From Shewanella sp. Arc9-LZ (lineage in GTDB: Bacteria; Pseudomonadota; Gammaproteobacteria; Enterobacterales; Shewanellaceae), in assembly GCF_010092445.1 (NCBI RefSeq), contig NZ_CP048031.1, positions 1,240,001-1,304,000 of the forward strand: 64,000 bases of DNA, written 5' to 3'. A model generated the notes under the pieces. The model saw only the letters and a list, made by a program, of their open reading frames with translations, made no database searches and had not been told where the DNA came from. Below are positions 27,226 to 38,000 of the stretch, piece by piece. The stretch's first letter is position 1. Each line of letters begins with the position of its first letter. Made by a program: the position numbers and the translations under genes.

Positions 27226-28737
27226 ATGAATTATTTGCTAATAACAGTGTTATTTATGATTGTGATTATGCTGTGCACCATTGCATTTCTCCATTGGCGT
27301 CAGCATCGTTTTATTAAACAATTAACTCACTCGTTAGAATTACAATTACTCAATCAAGATTCATTTAACATAGATTCTCCTGCCAAATCGTTAAAACCGC
27401 TCATTAATGTCCTTCATCATTTACATCAATCAAGCTTATTTAGCACCGAACGAGATAAGTTAACCGGATTAGCTAATCGTGTCGGCTTTAAACGTAAAAT
27501 GTTGTCAAAAATGCCTATTTCAGAAGGTATGTTAGTGCTGGTGGATATTCGACAATTTCGTTTTGTGAATGATTTATTTGGTTTTTTATTTGGTGACAAA
27601 TTGCTGAAAGCTTTTGCCAAGCGGATAGATAACCTGAACTGTAAAGCACAGTTCATCGCACGTATGAACGGTAATGAATTTTTGTTGTTTTTCCAGCAAC
27701 CGTTGACTGTCGAGCAGTTGCAAACGATAAAAAATGATTTACAAAGTCCATTTGAAATAGAACAACAGCCAATCAGTATCAAAATGCAGCTCGGAGTATT
27801 GTCGCTCAATGAGCATCATGCCGATGTCAGTTTGATGCTGCGCCGTTTAGATTTAGCACTGAAGAAAGCCAAAGCATTAAAACAGCCGATTGCTTTTTAC
27901 GATCAAGATGATGATAAAGCACAATACCGAGAATTGTTGATTATTAATGGCTTGCCTAAAGGGTTAAAGCAAGGTCAATTATTTATGGTATTTCAACCAA
28001 AGCTAGACATAAAAAGCGGCCGATGTAAGCAGGTTGAAGCGTTAATTCGTTGGCAACATGAAGGCTTAGGATTAATTTCTCCAAATGAATTTATTCCATT
28101 AGCGGAACAGACCGGAATGATCGATATTCTGAGTAGTTGGGTGTTAGATAACGTATTGGCTCAACAAGCCAAATGGCGAAATATGGGGGTTTACGTTAAT
28201 GTAGCCATTAATTTGTCATCTACTGATTTAGATAATCCAAACCTTGCTGCCGATGTCGCCACCAAACTATCCCAGTATCTGGTTCCTGCCGAAACCATTA
28301 CCATTGAAATTACTGAAAGTGTGTTAATGAAATCGCTCGAGCAAACGATTGTTACCTTAAATCAATTACGTGATATTGGAGTCAAACTTGCGATTGACGA
28401 TTTTGGTACTGGTCATTCTTCTTTAGCTTATTTGCGTCATTTACCCGTTGATGAAGTGAAAATTGATAAAGCCTTTTTAGATGAATTTGAAACATCTCAA
28501 GCGGCGAAACAAATTGTTAAGACCAGTATCGAGCTGGCTAAAAATTTAGGTTTTGAAGTGACGGTTGAAGGGGTTGAATCTAAGTCTGTTTTAGATGCAT
28601 TACATCTTTTTGGAGTAGACACTATTCAAGGTGATTACTTTGCTAAACCATTGACTGCCAGTGAGTTTGAACATCTTTATCCGCAACTTAATTATCAAAA
28701 AATTAATAATCCACACTTTAGTGATCCTAAAAGTTAA
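27226..28737 (+). CDS. Membrane GGDEF/EAL protein with degenerate GGDEF, probable c-di-GMP phosphodiesterase
   Basis: 503 residues: one N-terminal TM segment (LLITVLFMIVIMLCTIAFLHW), a GGDEF domain (RDKLTGLANRVGFK) and an EAL domain. The active-site loop reads ARMNGNEFLLFF, so GGDEF is replaced by NGNEF and cyclase activity is unlikely. The EAL domain keeps QVEALIRWQ, ITESVLM, AIDDFGTGHSSLAYL, KIDKAFL and VEGVES, so hydrolysis of c-di-GMP is likely. The first residue region has no extracellular sensor. The ribosome site is weak. Convergent with the thioesterase gene. Confidence 0.9.
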   Translation: MNYLLITVLFMIVIMLCTIAFLHWRQHRFIKQLTHSLELQLLNQDSFNIDSPAKSLKPLINVLHHLHQSSLFSTERDKLTGLANRVGFKRKMLSKMPISEGMLVLVDIRQFRFVNDLFGFLFGDKLLKAFAKRIDNLNCKAQFIARMNGNEFLLFFQQPLTVEQLQTIKNDLQSPFEIEQQPISIKMQLGVLSLNEHHADVSLMLRRLDLALKKAKALKQPIAFYDQDDDKAQYRELLIINGLPKGLKQGQLFMVFQPKLDIKSGRCKQVEALIRWQHEGLGLISPNEFIPLAEQTGMIDILSSWVLDNVLAQQAKWRNMGVYVNVAINLSSTDLDNPNLAADVATKLSQYLVPAETITIEITESVLMKSLEQTIVTLNQLRDIGVKLAIDDFGTGHSSLAYLRHLPVDEVKIDKAFLDEFETSQAAKQIVKTSIELAKNLGFEVTVEGVESKSVLDALHLFGVDTIQGDYFAKPLTASEFEHLYPQLNYQKINNPHFSDPKS

Positions 28738-28776
28738 CTCTCTTCAACGTTAAATGTCGTTGTGTCTGGTGGTTAA

Positions 28777-29211
28777 TTACTTAAATCCTGCTGATAAATG
28801 AGCGATTAATTCTACAGGCATAGGTGCAAGTTGACGCTTCTGGTTCATGCAGACCATTTCAATTGTAGCGGTTACTGCAGGTTTTTTAGCATTAGGCCGC
28901 CATATTTGTTGTTTCCATACGGTACGATATTTACTTTCAAAATAAAATTGTGTGCGCACATCAATAATATCTGCAAACTCAACCCCATCGTGACATAACA
29001 TATCGCTGCGATAAACGGCAAAACCCAATTGTTGTTGCTGCCAAAGTTGGCTGAGTACATCTGCGCCGATGACATGTTCACGCGCACGCTCGAAATATTT
29101 TAAGAAGTTAGGATGATATACCACACCAGAAAAGTCGGTGTCCTCATAATAAATTTGTACAGAAAAAGAGTGAACTGGGCTGTACTTGTGCTCTACAGAG
29201 GGGTGACTCAT
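28777..29211 (-). CDS. Acyl-CoA thioesterase, YbgC/4HBT family
   Basis: 144 residues, single hotdog domain. The 4HBT/YbgC signature YYEDTDFSGVVYHPNFLKYF (residues about 21-40) carries the catalytic Asp, followed by ERAREH. It probably hydrolyses small or medium acyl-CoA esters. It is not in the tol-pal cluster where ybgC normally sits, so it is a paralogue. Ends 39 bases from the convergent GGDEF/EAL gene. Confidence 0.9.
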   Translation of the reverse strand: MSHPSVEHKYSPVHSFSVQIYYEDTDFSGVVYHPNFLKYFERAREHVIGADVLSQLWQQQQLGFAVYRSDMLCHDGVEFADIIDVRTQFYFESKYRTVWKQQIWRPNAKKPAVTATIEMVCMNQKRQLAPMPVELIAHLSAGFK

Positions 29212-29251
29212 TACACTATGACCTTATGTTATTGATATTGTGGTTATGTCG

Positions 29252-30064
29252 TTAATCATTTGAAGGCAGAAGCAGCTGTTGGTACTTACCTTGTCTTTGT
29301 AACGTTAGCAGCCCTTTGTCGAGTAATTGGCTAATGTGCTCTGCTTGAGGGTTAAGTTTAGAAAATGCGACGAAAATTTTACTGGTATGATTATTAAACT
29401 TAGCTTTTATATTACGGCTAACACCCATCTGTTCGATGTAAACATCAGCAACAAGGTCATACATAATGGCGGTATCAATTCTGCCTACTAATAATAAATT
29501 GATTAATTGGCGCTGGCTATTTACCGTGATGACGTGTAACTGCAGCTGTTCAACAAGCGTCGTAAATTCGTCGCCGTACTCATAACCACTCACAATACCA
29601 ATCGTGCTTTTTATTGGGATCTGCCATTTATTATCCGCAATGGTAGGGTGTTCTTTGGCAAAGAAAAAAGAAGCTGTTACTGTAAACAAAGGTTCATTAC
29701 CGAATATAAATCGGTTAATAGTGCTTTGCTCTTTTGTCACATTAAAAACGCCATCAACCGAACCTCGCTCGGTCATAATCAAACCACGAGTATAGGGTAC
29801 GACAATAGTAGAAACGTCAACATCAACTTGCTTAAAAGCCTGTCTAATAAGGTTATGGGAAATACCATTACCCACTTCATCGGCAAAAGGAGGCCAACTA
29901 TCTTCTGCCGCTAAAGTGATTTTTAGTGGTTCCGCCACGGCGATGGTCGAGTTAAATGTATATAAAACTCCCACTGATATGAATATCAATTGGATGAATA
30001 AACGAGCTCGTTTGGGCATGGGAATGTAATCAAAAATTAGTTTTTTGTAACGTATTAACGACAT
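29252..30064 (-). CDS. Periplasmic solute-binding protein (family 3-like)
   Basis: 270 residues. A long basic N-region then a signal segment (LFIQLIFISVGVLYTF...AVA) and mature start EPLKITLAAEDSWPPFADE, the usual opening of type-2 periplasmic binding proteins. AAAGGA precedes the ATG at 30064, favouring this start over an inner ATG at 30019. No ABC permease or ATPase genes are adjacent, so it may be an orphan receptor-type binding protein. Ligand unknown. Confidence 0.83.
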   Translation of the reverse strand: MSLIRYKKLIFDYIPMPKRARLFIQLIFISVGVLYTFNSTIAVAEPLKITLAAEDSWPPFADEVGNGISHNLIRQAFKQVDVDVSTIVVPYTRGLIMTERGSVDGVFNVTKEQSTINRFIFGNEPLFTVTASFFFAKEHPTIADNKWQIPIKSTIGIVSGYEYGDEFTTLVEQLQLHVITVNSQRQLINLLLVGRIDTAIMYDLVADVYIEQMGVSRNIKAKFNNHTSKIFVAFSKLNPQAEHISQLLDKGLLTLQRQGKYQQLLLPSND

Positions 30065-30405
30065 ATAATCCTTTATAGAAGTGTCCTGCTACGGCCCAGC
30101 AAGAATAACACTTTTGCAAATAAAGTGATATTCCCAATCATGTGAGCCCTCTCATTATTGATTTAAATAATAACAATGTAATGCGATATGAATAAGCATT
30201 TCACAGGTAATTATCTGCCTTGAAATGAATGTGTCTTCGCATCAATAACGAGAGTTTAAGGCACCTTATTAGGGTTAGTTTAGAATACAGATTGATAGGT
30301 AACAGCATCGTTAGTGAAGGTTATGTGTGTTTGCAGACGTCGCAGTAAGTCGTTAACAGTTTGGGTGCTGCTTATGCATGAATCGCTAATAAGTTGCCGC
30401 TCTCA
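30065..30405. other. Intergenic region upstream of the solute-binding protein gene
   Basis: 341 bases between the end of the propeller gene and the start of the binding-protein gene (both minus). A CRP-like site TGTGA-GCCCTC-TCATT lies at 30141-30156 (8 of 10 core bases), about 77 bases before the start of the minus-strand gene. Nothing else was recognised. Confidence 0.45.
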
Positions 30406-33400
30406 TTATTCGTTTTCAACTTCAACATATTCACATAAGGTTAACTTGTTATGTAGAAGACATACTTCTAATTGAGTGACATCAAGGGCATGACTGAATA
30501 AAAAACCTTGAACTATTTTACAATTATACTGTTTCAATTTAAGCAGCTGAGCATGAGTTTCGACGCCTTCTGCAATGACATCTAATTTCAGCTCATTACC
30601 TAAGGTAATGATGTTTCGTAATACTATATTGCTGGTTTCTTCAGGCAAAATACTGCTTAAAAACCCCTTATCAATTTTTAAAGTATCAATGGGGAACTGG
30701 GTCAAATAGTTTAATGACGAATAACCTTTGCCAAAATCATCTAGGGCAATACGTACGCGTAATTGTTTGAGTGCTAATAGAACGTCTTGTGCTGTTTTTA
30801 AATCTTTAATGAGTAATGACTCGGTTATTTCAAGTTCAAGATAATGAGCCGGGAAGGCGGTTCGTTCTAAAATGGCAGCAATGTCATCAACAATAGTCGG
30901 TTGTGATAATTGTACCGGTGAAATATTAACCGAAATATTACCTCTCAGTATCCCTTGTTGAAGCCAGCGATATCCTTGCTGACAGGCTTGTTCAAGTACC
31001 CATAATCCAATATCGATAATTAAGCCACTGTCTTCAGCTTGATCAATAAAGCGGCTAGGAGAAATCATCCCGTGTTGAGGGTGATTCCAACGAAGCAACG
31101 CCTCTAAACCGACAATCTCATGTGTATCAACGCAACATTTTGGCTGGTAATGCACTTCAAGTTGCGCATCTGACATGGCATTATTTAGCTGATCTTTAAT
31201 CAATAATCTTTCTAATAGTGCCGTGGATAATGTTTCGTTAAAAAAGTAACTTCCGTTTCGCCCATTCTGTTTAGCTGCGTACATGGCGGTATCAGCATGT
31301 TTTAATAATGTTTTGGCATCTTTACCATCTTCCGGGAAGCATGCCACACCAATACTGGCAGAACTGTTTAGCCAATATTGATTAATTTGATAGCCTTTGT
31401 TGAGCGTTTGACGAACTCGTTCAATGATATTAACTAAATCTCGGTTCACGTCGGCCGCAACTTGCTCGTATGGAATGATTAAGGCAAATTCATCTCCGCC
31501 GAGTCGAGCCAATACATCTTGTTGGCTTAAACAATGCTGAAGCCGTTTACCAACTTGGATAATGAGCTCATCGCCTACGTCATGGCCCATAGAATCGTTA
31601 ACTTCTTTAAAGTGATCTAAATCGATAAACACCACAGCGGCGGTGTTGTATGGATTAGACATAAGTAATGACAGTTGTTGATTAAAATGAAACCGGTTTG
31701 CCAATCCCGTTAAGCTGTCAAAGTTAGCCCGGCGACTGAGCTCTCTCATTTGTTTGATTCGAGATAACGCAAACAAAATCATAATCAATATAATCATGGT
31801 GCCCGAAGCAATTAATGCGTAATACCACCAGGCTTTTTTAATGTTAAATGCAAATTCTGCCTGTTGGTTGCTCCATATACCGTCGCTATTGGTGCTTTGT
31901 ACTTTAAACACATAATCACCAGCGGCTAAATTAGTGTACATCGCCCGAGGTAGTAATGTGGTCAGCCAATCCTGATCGAACCCGGCTAACATATATCGAT
32001 ATTGATTCCGTTCAGGGGCGGTATAGTCTAATGATGCAAATGAAAACTGGATCATGTTGTTGTCGTAATCAAGTATCGGCTTCGGGGGAGGGTTATGGCT
32101 GTTAATATTAATATACGATTTATTGGCTATTTTTGCCGAAGTGATATGCACCGGAGGCGCAAAATCATTTTGGCTAATAGTGTCGATATCTATCTGTATC
32201 ACCCCTTTATTAGTACCTAATAGTAACTGGTGTTGATAAATGGCTATTGCGGCTTCATTAAAGGTTAAGTTGTCGGTGTTAATCACGCTGGGATAAACAC
32301 TTATTTTAGCGGTTTGGGGGGTATATTTGATCAACGTATGCTGGCTCGTTAGCCATAAATTACCTTGGTCATCACCAATGACGGCTTTTAAACGGTTATC
32401 TGGTAGGCCTTGCTGACGTGTAATGTATTCAATGGTAAATCCCTGAGGTACATTTGATGTTGGAATTATTTTTGCTAACCCGAGACCTTGGGTTGCTGCC
32501 CATATAATGCCTTGTTTATCTTGGTAAATACCGCCTATTCGGATGTTCTCTCTTTCATTACCTAAGCTTAAGTGTGAGGTGATATCCGTTTTAGGATCGA
32601 TAATGAAAATACCATTGGTAGTGGCTAACCATAACTCACCTTGGGTAGCGATTAAACTGTCGAAGGTGAAATTCCCACCTGAAGTATAAAGATTATCCGC
32701 ATCGTTAAAATAATGTTTTATTAAACCTTTTTGCGGGTTAAATAGCATTACGCCAGCGTCTAAATAGCCAGTGATCCACACATTGCCTTCTTGGTCTGGG
32801 TTAACAGTATAGAAATCAGTATTAGGAAAGCCATAGGGATTATTCACTTTATTACTAAAGTGTTGCACAGTGTCGGAGCGTTGATCATAAAAACTCAGGC
32901 CTTCAGCGTCAGAAAACCACAGATTATTATCTTTGTCTGTTGTTACGTTCCAAATATTGTTTATTAATGATGGAGTGGTTTTATCTTTTAAAGGTCCTAA
33001 TTCAACCGTTTTATTATCGATGTTTATCTTATCGATACCCTTATTTGTTGCTACCCAGGCATCACCTGATTGCGTTAAGGCTATTGCGTAAACATTGCCT
33101 CCTGATAGCTCTGATTGGCTGGCAAGGGGTTTATACAGTCGACTTGATTTTTTCAATGGCGTGTAAAAGGCCACACCTTGGTTAGTCGCAAACCAAATGA
33201 CTCCTGAATGGTCGATAAATACATCATCAACATCATTGGTCGGTAATGATTGTTGATTAAACGTTTGTGAGGTTAACCAGTCAAAATGTTCGGATGCGAC
33301 AGTTAAATTTGCCGCACCTTTATCGGTACTAATCCAGATATGTTGATCGTCTTCAATCGCTATGCTGGAGATGTAGTTACTGGGAATTTGTCCAACCTTT

Positions 33401-34236
33401 GGTTGTTTTGGACTAAAAAAATGCTGGAATGTGTTGTCGTTAGGCATAAATTTAATTAAGCCAAAATGTTGGCTACCAAACCAAAGTTGACCATGATTAT
33501 CTATTTGACTCGTCAGAATGTAATCATTAAATAAATCTGCCGTAGTAACGGCTGAACCTGTAGTGGATATTGCTTGTGCTTTATCTGATTGATATAGCTG
33601 CATTGTTGTACTGTTGGGTTCTAATAATGCGAGACCATGGTCGGTCCCTACCCAAATACGGTGTTGAGTGTCTTCTACTATGCTGTAAATAGATGTTTCT
33701 ACAGGAGTATCTTGTTGGTTTAAATATAATGGAACCGAGATGAAATCGGTTCCATGCTCTGTTTTATATTGTAACCCACTGCCAGTACCTATCCATAGCT
33801 GGCGTTTTGAATCCAAGTATAAACGCATTATCCAATTGGTGTTTTGAGCGAAAGGCTGTTGTGAGGTGGGGTAGGTGTTAAGTTCATCATCGACGGTGAG
33901 TTGATTAAGACCGTCTTCAGTAGCAAACCAGATATTGCCTTGAGCGTCTTCGATAATATCTGTCACAAAGTTATTCGATATATGTCTTTTGGATCCCGGT
34001 GAAAACTGAAAATTTATAAACTCTTGGCCATCATAGCGGCTCACACCAGCATCGGTTGCAAACCATAAAAATCCATTTTTTTGCTGATAGATAGAGGTGA
34101 TCATGGTTGACGGTAAACCGTCAGCAATATTGAGCCTATCTATTTGAAACTGTTCTGCGTTTGTGGCTGAAATAAAGGCAACTGAAAGAAGTAAGCATAA
34201 CAGCGAGCATAACCATCTTTGGAAAAAGAACACCAT
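30406..34236 (-). CDS. Sensor with two-component-regulator propeller, Y_Y_Y, GGDEF and EAL domains
   Basis: 1276 residues. Signal peptide, then about 14 propeller repeats (pattern GLPSTMITSIYQQKNGFLWFAT, with D-x-x-G-x-L/I-W-x-x-T), a Y_Y_Y domain (GDYVFKVQSTNSDGIW), one TM (YYALIASGTMIILIMILFA), then GGDEF (DSLTGLANR; intact RLGGDEFAL) and EAL (GLEALLRWNHP, ALDDFGKGYSS, IAEGVET). Both catalytic signatures are intact, so it may make or degrade c-di-GMP in response to a periplasmic ligand. Usually such propeller receptors end in a histidine kinase; the GGDEF-EAL version is known in Shewanella and relatives. Ligand unknown. Confidence 0.92.
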   Translation of the reverse strand: MVFFFQRWLCSLLCLLLSVAFISATNAEQFQIDRLNIADGLPSTMITSIYQQKNGFLWFATDAGVSRYDGQEFINFQFSPGSKRHISNNFVTDIIEDAQGNIWFATEDGLNQLTVDDELNTYPTSQQPFAQNTNWIMRLYLDSKRQLWIGTGSGLQYKTEHGTDFISVPLYLNQQDTPVETSIYSIVEDTQHRIWVGTDHGLALLEPNSTTMQLYQSDKAQAISTTGSAVTTADLFNDYILTSQIDNHGQLWFGSQHFGLIKFMPNDNTFQHFFSPKQPKVGQIPSNYISSIAIEDDQHIWISTDKGAANLTVASEHFDWLTSQTFNQQSLPTNDVDDVFIDHSGVIWFATNQGVAFYTPLKKSSRLYKPLASQSELSGGNVYAIALTQSGDAWVATNKGIDKINIDNKTVELGPLKDKTTPSLINNIWNVTTDKDNNLWFSDAEGLSFYDQRSDTVQHFSNKVNNPYGFPNTDFYTVNPDQEGNVWITGYLDAGVMLFNPQKGLIKHYFNDADNLYTSGGNFTFDSLIATQGELWLATTNGIFIIDPKTDITSHLSLGNERENIRIGGIYQDKQGIIWAATQGLGLAKIIPTSNVPQGFTIEYITRQQGLPDNRLKAVIGDDQGNLWLTSQHTLIKYTPQTAKISVYPSVINTDNLTFNEAAIAIYQHQLLLGTNKGVIQIDIDTISQNDFAPPVHITSAKIANKSYININSHNPPPKPILDYDNNMIQFSFASLDYTAPERNQYRYMLAGFDQDWLTTLLPRAMYTNLAAGDYVFKVQSTNSDGIWSNQQAEFAFNIKKAWWYYALIASGTMIILIMILFALSRIKQMRELSRRANFDSLTGLANRFHFNQQLSLLMSNPYNTAAVVFIDLDHFKEVNDSMGHDVGDELIIQVGKRLQHCLSQQDVLARLGGDEFALIIPYEQVAADVNRDLVNIIERVRQTLNKGYQINQYWLNSSASIGVACFPEDGKDAKTLLKHADTAMYAAKQNGRNGSYFFNETLSTALLERLLIKDQLNNAMSDAQLEVHYQPKCCVDTHEIVGLEALLRWNHPQHGMISPSRFIDQAEDSGLIIDIGLWVLEQACQQGYRWLQQGILRGNISVNISPVQLSQPTIVDDIAAILERTAFPAHYLELEITESLLIKDLKTAQDVLLALKQLRVRIALDDFGKGYSSLNYLTQFPIDTLKIDKGFLSSILPEETSNIVLRNIITLGNELKLDVIAEGVETHAQLLKLKQYNCKIVQGFLFSHALDVTQLEVCLLHNKLTLCEYVEVENE

Positions 34237-34546
34237 CAGAGACCTTATTATTATTTTTATAAAAAACTGATTTTGATACCTATAATAACAGGATGATATA
34301 TTGTAAATACAGTCACTATTTTACACAACAAAATAATAACATTGTTTGTGAATTTGGGATCTACTCATCTTCCTCTCATCAAATTTAAACCGTATTGATG
34401 AGAAGAAACTTGTGTAAATGAAGGCTGAATGGCTGAGGAATAAATCAAACTAATTTCTGTTGGTATCTATCTTAGCGATGTTTTTGTCGTATGTGTTAGC
34501 TTTGTCGCTTGTGCTTAAAGTGGGTGATTATTGTCATTGTTTGTAT
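34237..34546. other. Intergenic region upstream of the propeller gene
   Basis: 310 AT-rich bases. The only clear structure is an inverted repeat CTCATCAA (34375-34382) / TTGATGAG (34395-34402), about 140 bases upstream of the propeller gene start. No T tract follows. No promoter could be assigned. Confidence 0.45.
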
Positions 34547-35020
34547 TTAAATAAGAAGAGAAGTATCGATGGCAGTGAATTGCTGGGCTTGATCGGTTAA
34601 TGATTTTGCAGTGAGGCGCTCAACACTTAGTACATGGGTATAGCATGTGGTCGTTTGGTTGATTTTTTTGAGTAATAAATCGAAATCACCATCACCAGAC
34701 AGTAAAATAACCTCATCTACCGTGGGCGCTATCTCTAGCATGTCGATGGTAATCCCAACATCCCAATCTCCCTTGGCGGAACCATCACTGCGCTGGATAT
34801 AAGGTTTGGTTTTAACCGTAAAACCAATATGTTTTAGTGCATCTTGAAATTTAACCTGACCGTCATCGGCTGGTGCTATAGCGTAAGCTATTGCGTGGCT
34901 AATAGTGCCCTGTGCCGACAAATGTTTGTATAAAGCTCGGTAATTGAATGAACGGCCAAAACCTTGCTTACAGGTGTAATAAATATTTTGCACATCTACA
35001 AATACGGCAAGCGTTGTCAT
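34547..35020 (-). CDS. NYN-domain protein (LabA/DUF88-like)
   Basis: 157 residues. PIN-like NYN fold: conserved acidic residues in VFVDVQNIYY (start), KGDWDVGITIDML and LLSGDGDFDLLLKKI, which would bind metal. NYN proteins are predicted RNases. No signal peptide. It starts 17 bases after the RND pump gene, so it may be transcribed with the efflux operon, though a functional link is unclear. Confidence 0.88.
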   Translation of the reverse strand: MTTLAVFVDVQNIYYTCKQGFGRSFNYRALYKHLSAQGTISHAIAYAIAPADDGQVKFQDALKHIGFTVKTKPYIQRSDGSAKGDWDVGITIDMLEIAPTVDEVILLSGDGDFDLLLKKINQTTTCYTHVLSVERLTAKSLTDQAQQFTAIDTSLLI

Positions 35021-35037
35021 TATTACACCTGTGAAGA

Positions 35038-38000
35038 TTAAGGCTGTTGCGCTTTTTGAGCGGCAATGGCGTCATTAAGTTGTGCTTCAACAAACCCTGG
35101 AGAGTGAGTTGACGAAGAAATAAGTCGGTACATTGCGGGTATCACCAATAGGGTGACAACGGTCGCAAATGCCATGCCGAAGAATATCACAGTTCCTACC
35201 GCAATACGGCTTTCACTCCCCGCGCCGGTTGATACGATTAATGGAATGGCACCAATAAGCGTGGTAAAGGCTGTCATTAAAATGGGTCTTAAGCGACGAG
35301 CCGATGCGTCAATAATGGCATTGTCGAGCGATAAGCCTCTGTCGCGTAGCTGATTAGCAAACTCAACGATTAAAATACCATTTTTAGTTACCATACCAAT
35401 TAACATGATCATGCCAATTTGGCTGTAAATATTCATCCCTTGATGAGTGAGCACTAAGCCAATAAAGCCACCAAAAATCCCCATGGGAACGGTAAACATC
35501 ACCACTGCAGGGTTGATAAAACTTTCAAATTGAGCCGCCAATACCAGATAAGCAATCAGCAGTGCTAAAGCAAATACAATGAGCACCCCAGCTTGGTTCT
35601 CTTTAAAGTCTTTTGACTCACCCGTGTAGGCAATTGAAATATCGTTTGGCAGTAATGTTATTGCGCGTTGTTCTAAAAAGTCGAGGGCTTCGCCAAGGGT
35701 ATAACCTTCGCCTAAATTTGCCTTGATGGTGATCGATTTTTGCTTATTGGTATGACTTAATCGTTGCGGCGAGGCAACTTCTTCAACTTTAGTGACGGTA
35801 TCAAGGGTGATTAATTCGCCTTTGCTGCTTCTAAAGTAAATCTTACTGAGGTCTGTGACGCTGTTAAAGCTGTTTTCATCACCGCGAAGGTACACATCAT
35901 ATTCTTCGCCACGTTCAACAAAGGTTGTTTCACTGCGGCCGCCCAACATGATTTCTAAGGTTGTCGCTATTTCTGCAACGCTAATGCCTAACTCTGCAGC
36001 TCGTTGCTTGTCTACCGTCACAACAAGTTCTGGTGTGGTCTCTGCGTAATCTAAATCAGCCCCGTCCAGCATAGGGCTTGCATCGGCTTCTTGTTGTAGT
36101 ACTTGAGCCCATTTAAATAACTCAGCATAGTCAGAGCCGCCCAGTACAAATTGAACCGGTTCACTTGATTGGCCTCTAAATCCTGGCAACATTGGCCGTA
36201 CCATTACATCGGGAATGTCTTTTAACGTTTGGCTGATTAACGCTAACGCTTGTTTAATATCGGTATCACGATCTTGCCAGTCTTCTAACTGGATAATCGC
36301 AAATCCGGTTTGATCTCCCGCTCGACCGCCAAATGCTGGCGCTTCAACGCTAAATGATTTCACTACTCCTTGACCCAATAGTGGCATTAATCGGTTTTCA
36401 ACAATGTCCATATTGGCAACCATGCGATTATAACTGGTGCCTTCGGCGCCTTTAATAAACGCAAATAATACCCCGCGGTCTTCTTGTGGTGAGAGTTGAG
36501 AAGGGACTTGTTGCAAGAGTAAATAGCTACCACCGATGCAGGCGATAATAATGAATGGTGCTGCCATGCGCCAGTGCAATGCCCATTTGACCATACTACG
36601 ATACCGTTGCTCTAAACGATTAAAGCCATTATCGATCGCAATGTTAAAACGATTTTTCTTCACATTGGCTTTTAATAGTTTACTGCTCATCACTGGGGTA
36701 AGGGTAAGGGCGATAAGGGATGAAAACAGCACCGACATTGCCAGCATCACGGAGAACTCAGTAAACAATAACCCGACCATGCCATCCATAAATGAAATAG
36801 GTAAAAATACCATCACCAGTACTAGGGTAGTTGATATCACAGCAAAACCGACTTCGCGAGTCCCTTTGTAGGCCGCAAGTATCGGTTTTTCACCTTGTTC
36901 AATATGGTGGAAGATATTCTCAACCACAACGATGGCGTCATCAACCACTAGACCAATGGCGAGAATAAGCGCCATTAGGGTTAATAAGTTAATGGAGTAA
37001 CCTAAGCTGTATGCCGCCATAAATGCGGCAATTAATGATACTGGTACTGTGACTGCAGGAATGAGTGTTGCCCGTACTTGACCGATAAAAATGTACAGCA
37101 CAAGAATAACCAATACCCCAGTAATGAATAGGGTGTTGTAAACCTCATTAATCGAGCGCGCAATAAACACATTGGCATCATAATCGACAACCAACTGCGT
37201 TCCTTTTGGCAGAAAACTCTGCACTTTGTCGACTTCTTGTTGTACTTGCAGTGATATGTCTAATGGATTGGCATCAGATTGCGGCACTATGCCTAGGCTT
37301 AGGTTAACGATGCCGTTACTTTTAAAGGTCGAGTTTTCATTTTCTGCCCCAATGAACACGCTAGCGACATCTTTAAGATAAATAGGCGTGCCATCGTCAG
37401 CAGTGTGGACAACTAAATAGTTGAAGTCTTCTGGGCTGTAATATAGCCGTTTTGTTCTGACTGACATGACGGTGGTGTCGTTACGGACTTCGCCACCGGG
37501 TGTTTCAAGATTTTCGGTATTTAACGCACTAATAATGTCGTTGGTAGTTACATTTCTACCGGCCATTAATTGCGGTTTTAGTTGTACATACATGACTTTG
37601 TATAAGCCACCAGAAATATTGACTGAGCTCACCCCAGTAATTAAGCTAAATCTGTCCTCTAATACCCGCTGGGCGTAATCAGTGAGTTGAGTACGATCCA
37701 TATTTTCAGAGCTTAAGTTGACGTAAATCGACGGCTCACCAGTACCATTATCTTTAGATACAATCGGATCATCAGCTTCATCGGGTAAGCGACGTTGTGC
37801 TTTGGCAACGGCATCTCGTACGTCACTGACGCCTTCGGTTAAGTCCCAACCTAGTTCGAATTCGATTGAAATACGTGACATGCCATTTCGAGTGGTTGAG
37901 GTAATTTCATCAATACCGCTGATGCCAGTTAATTCATCTTCAAGGCTCTTAGTGATTTTACTTTCCATAATAGTGGCAGATGCACCGCTATAAGTGGTCA

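Noticed and set aside
30139..30158. CRP site upstream of the solute-binding gene as a firm call
   Set aside because: Core match is 8 of 10 and nothing else supports it; mentioned only inside the intergenic entry.
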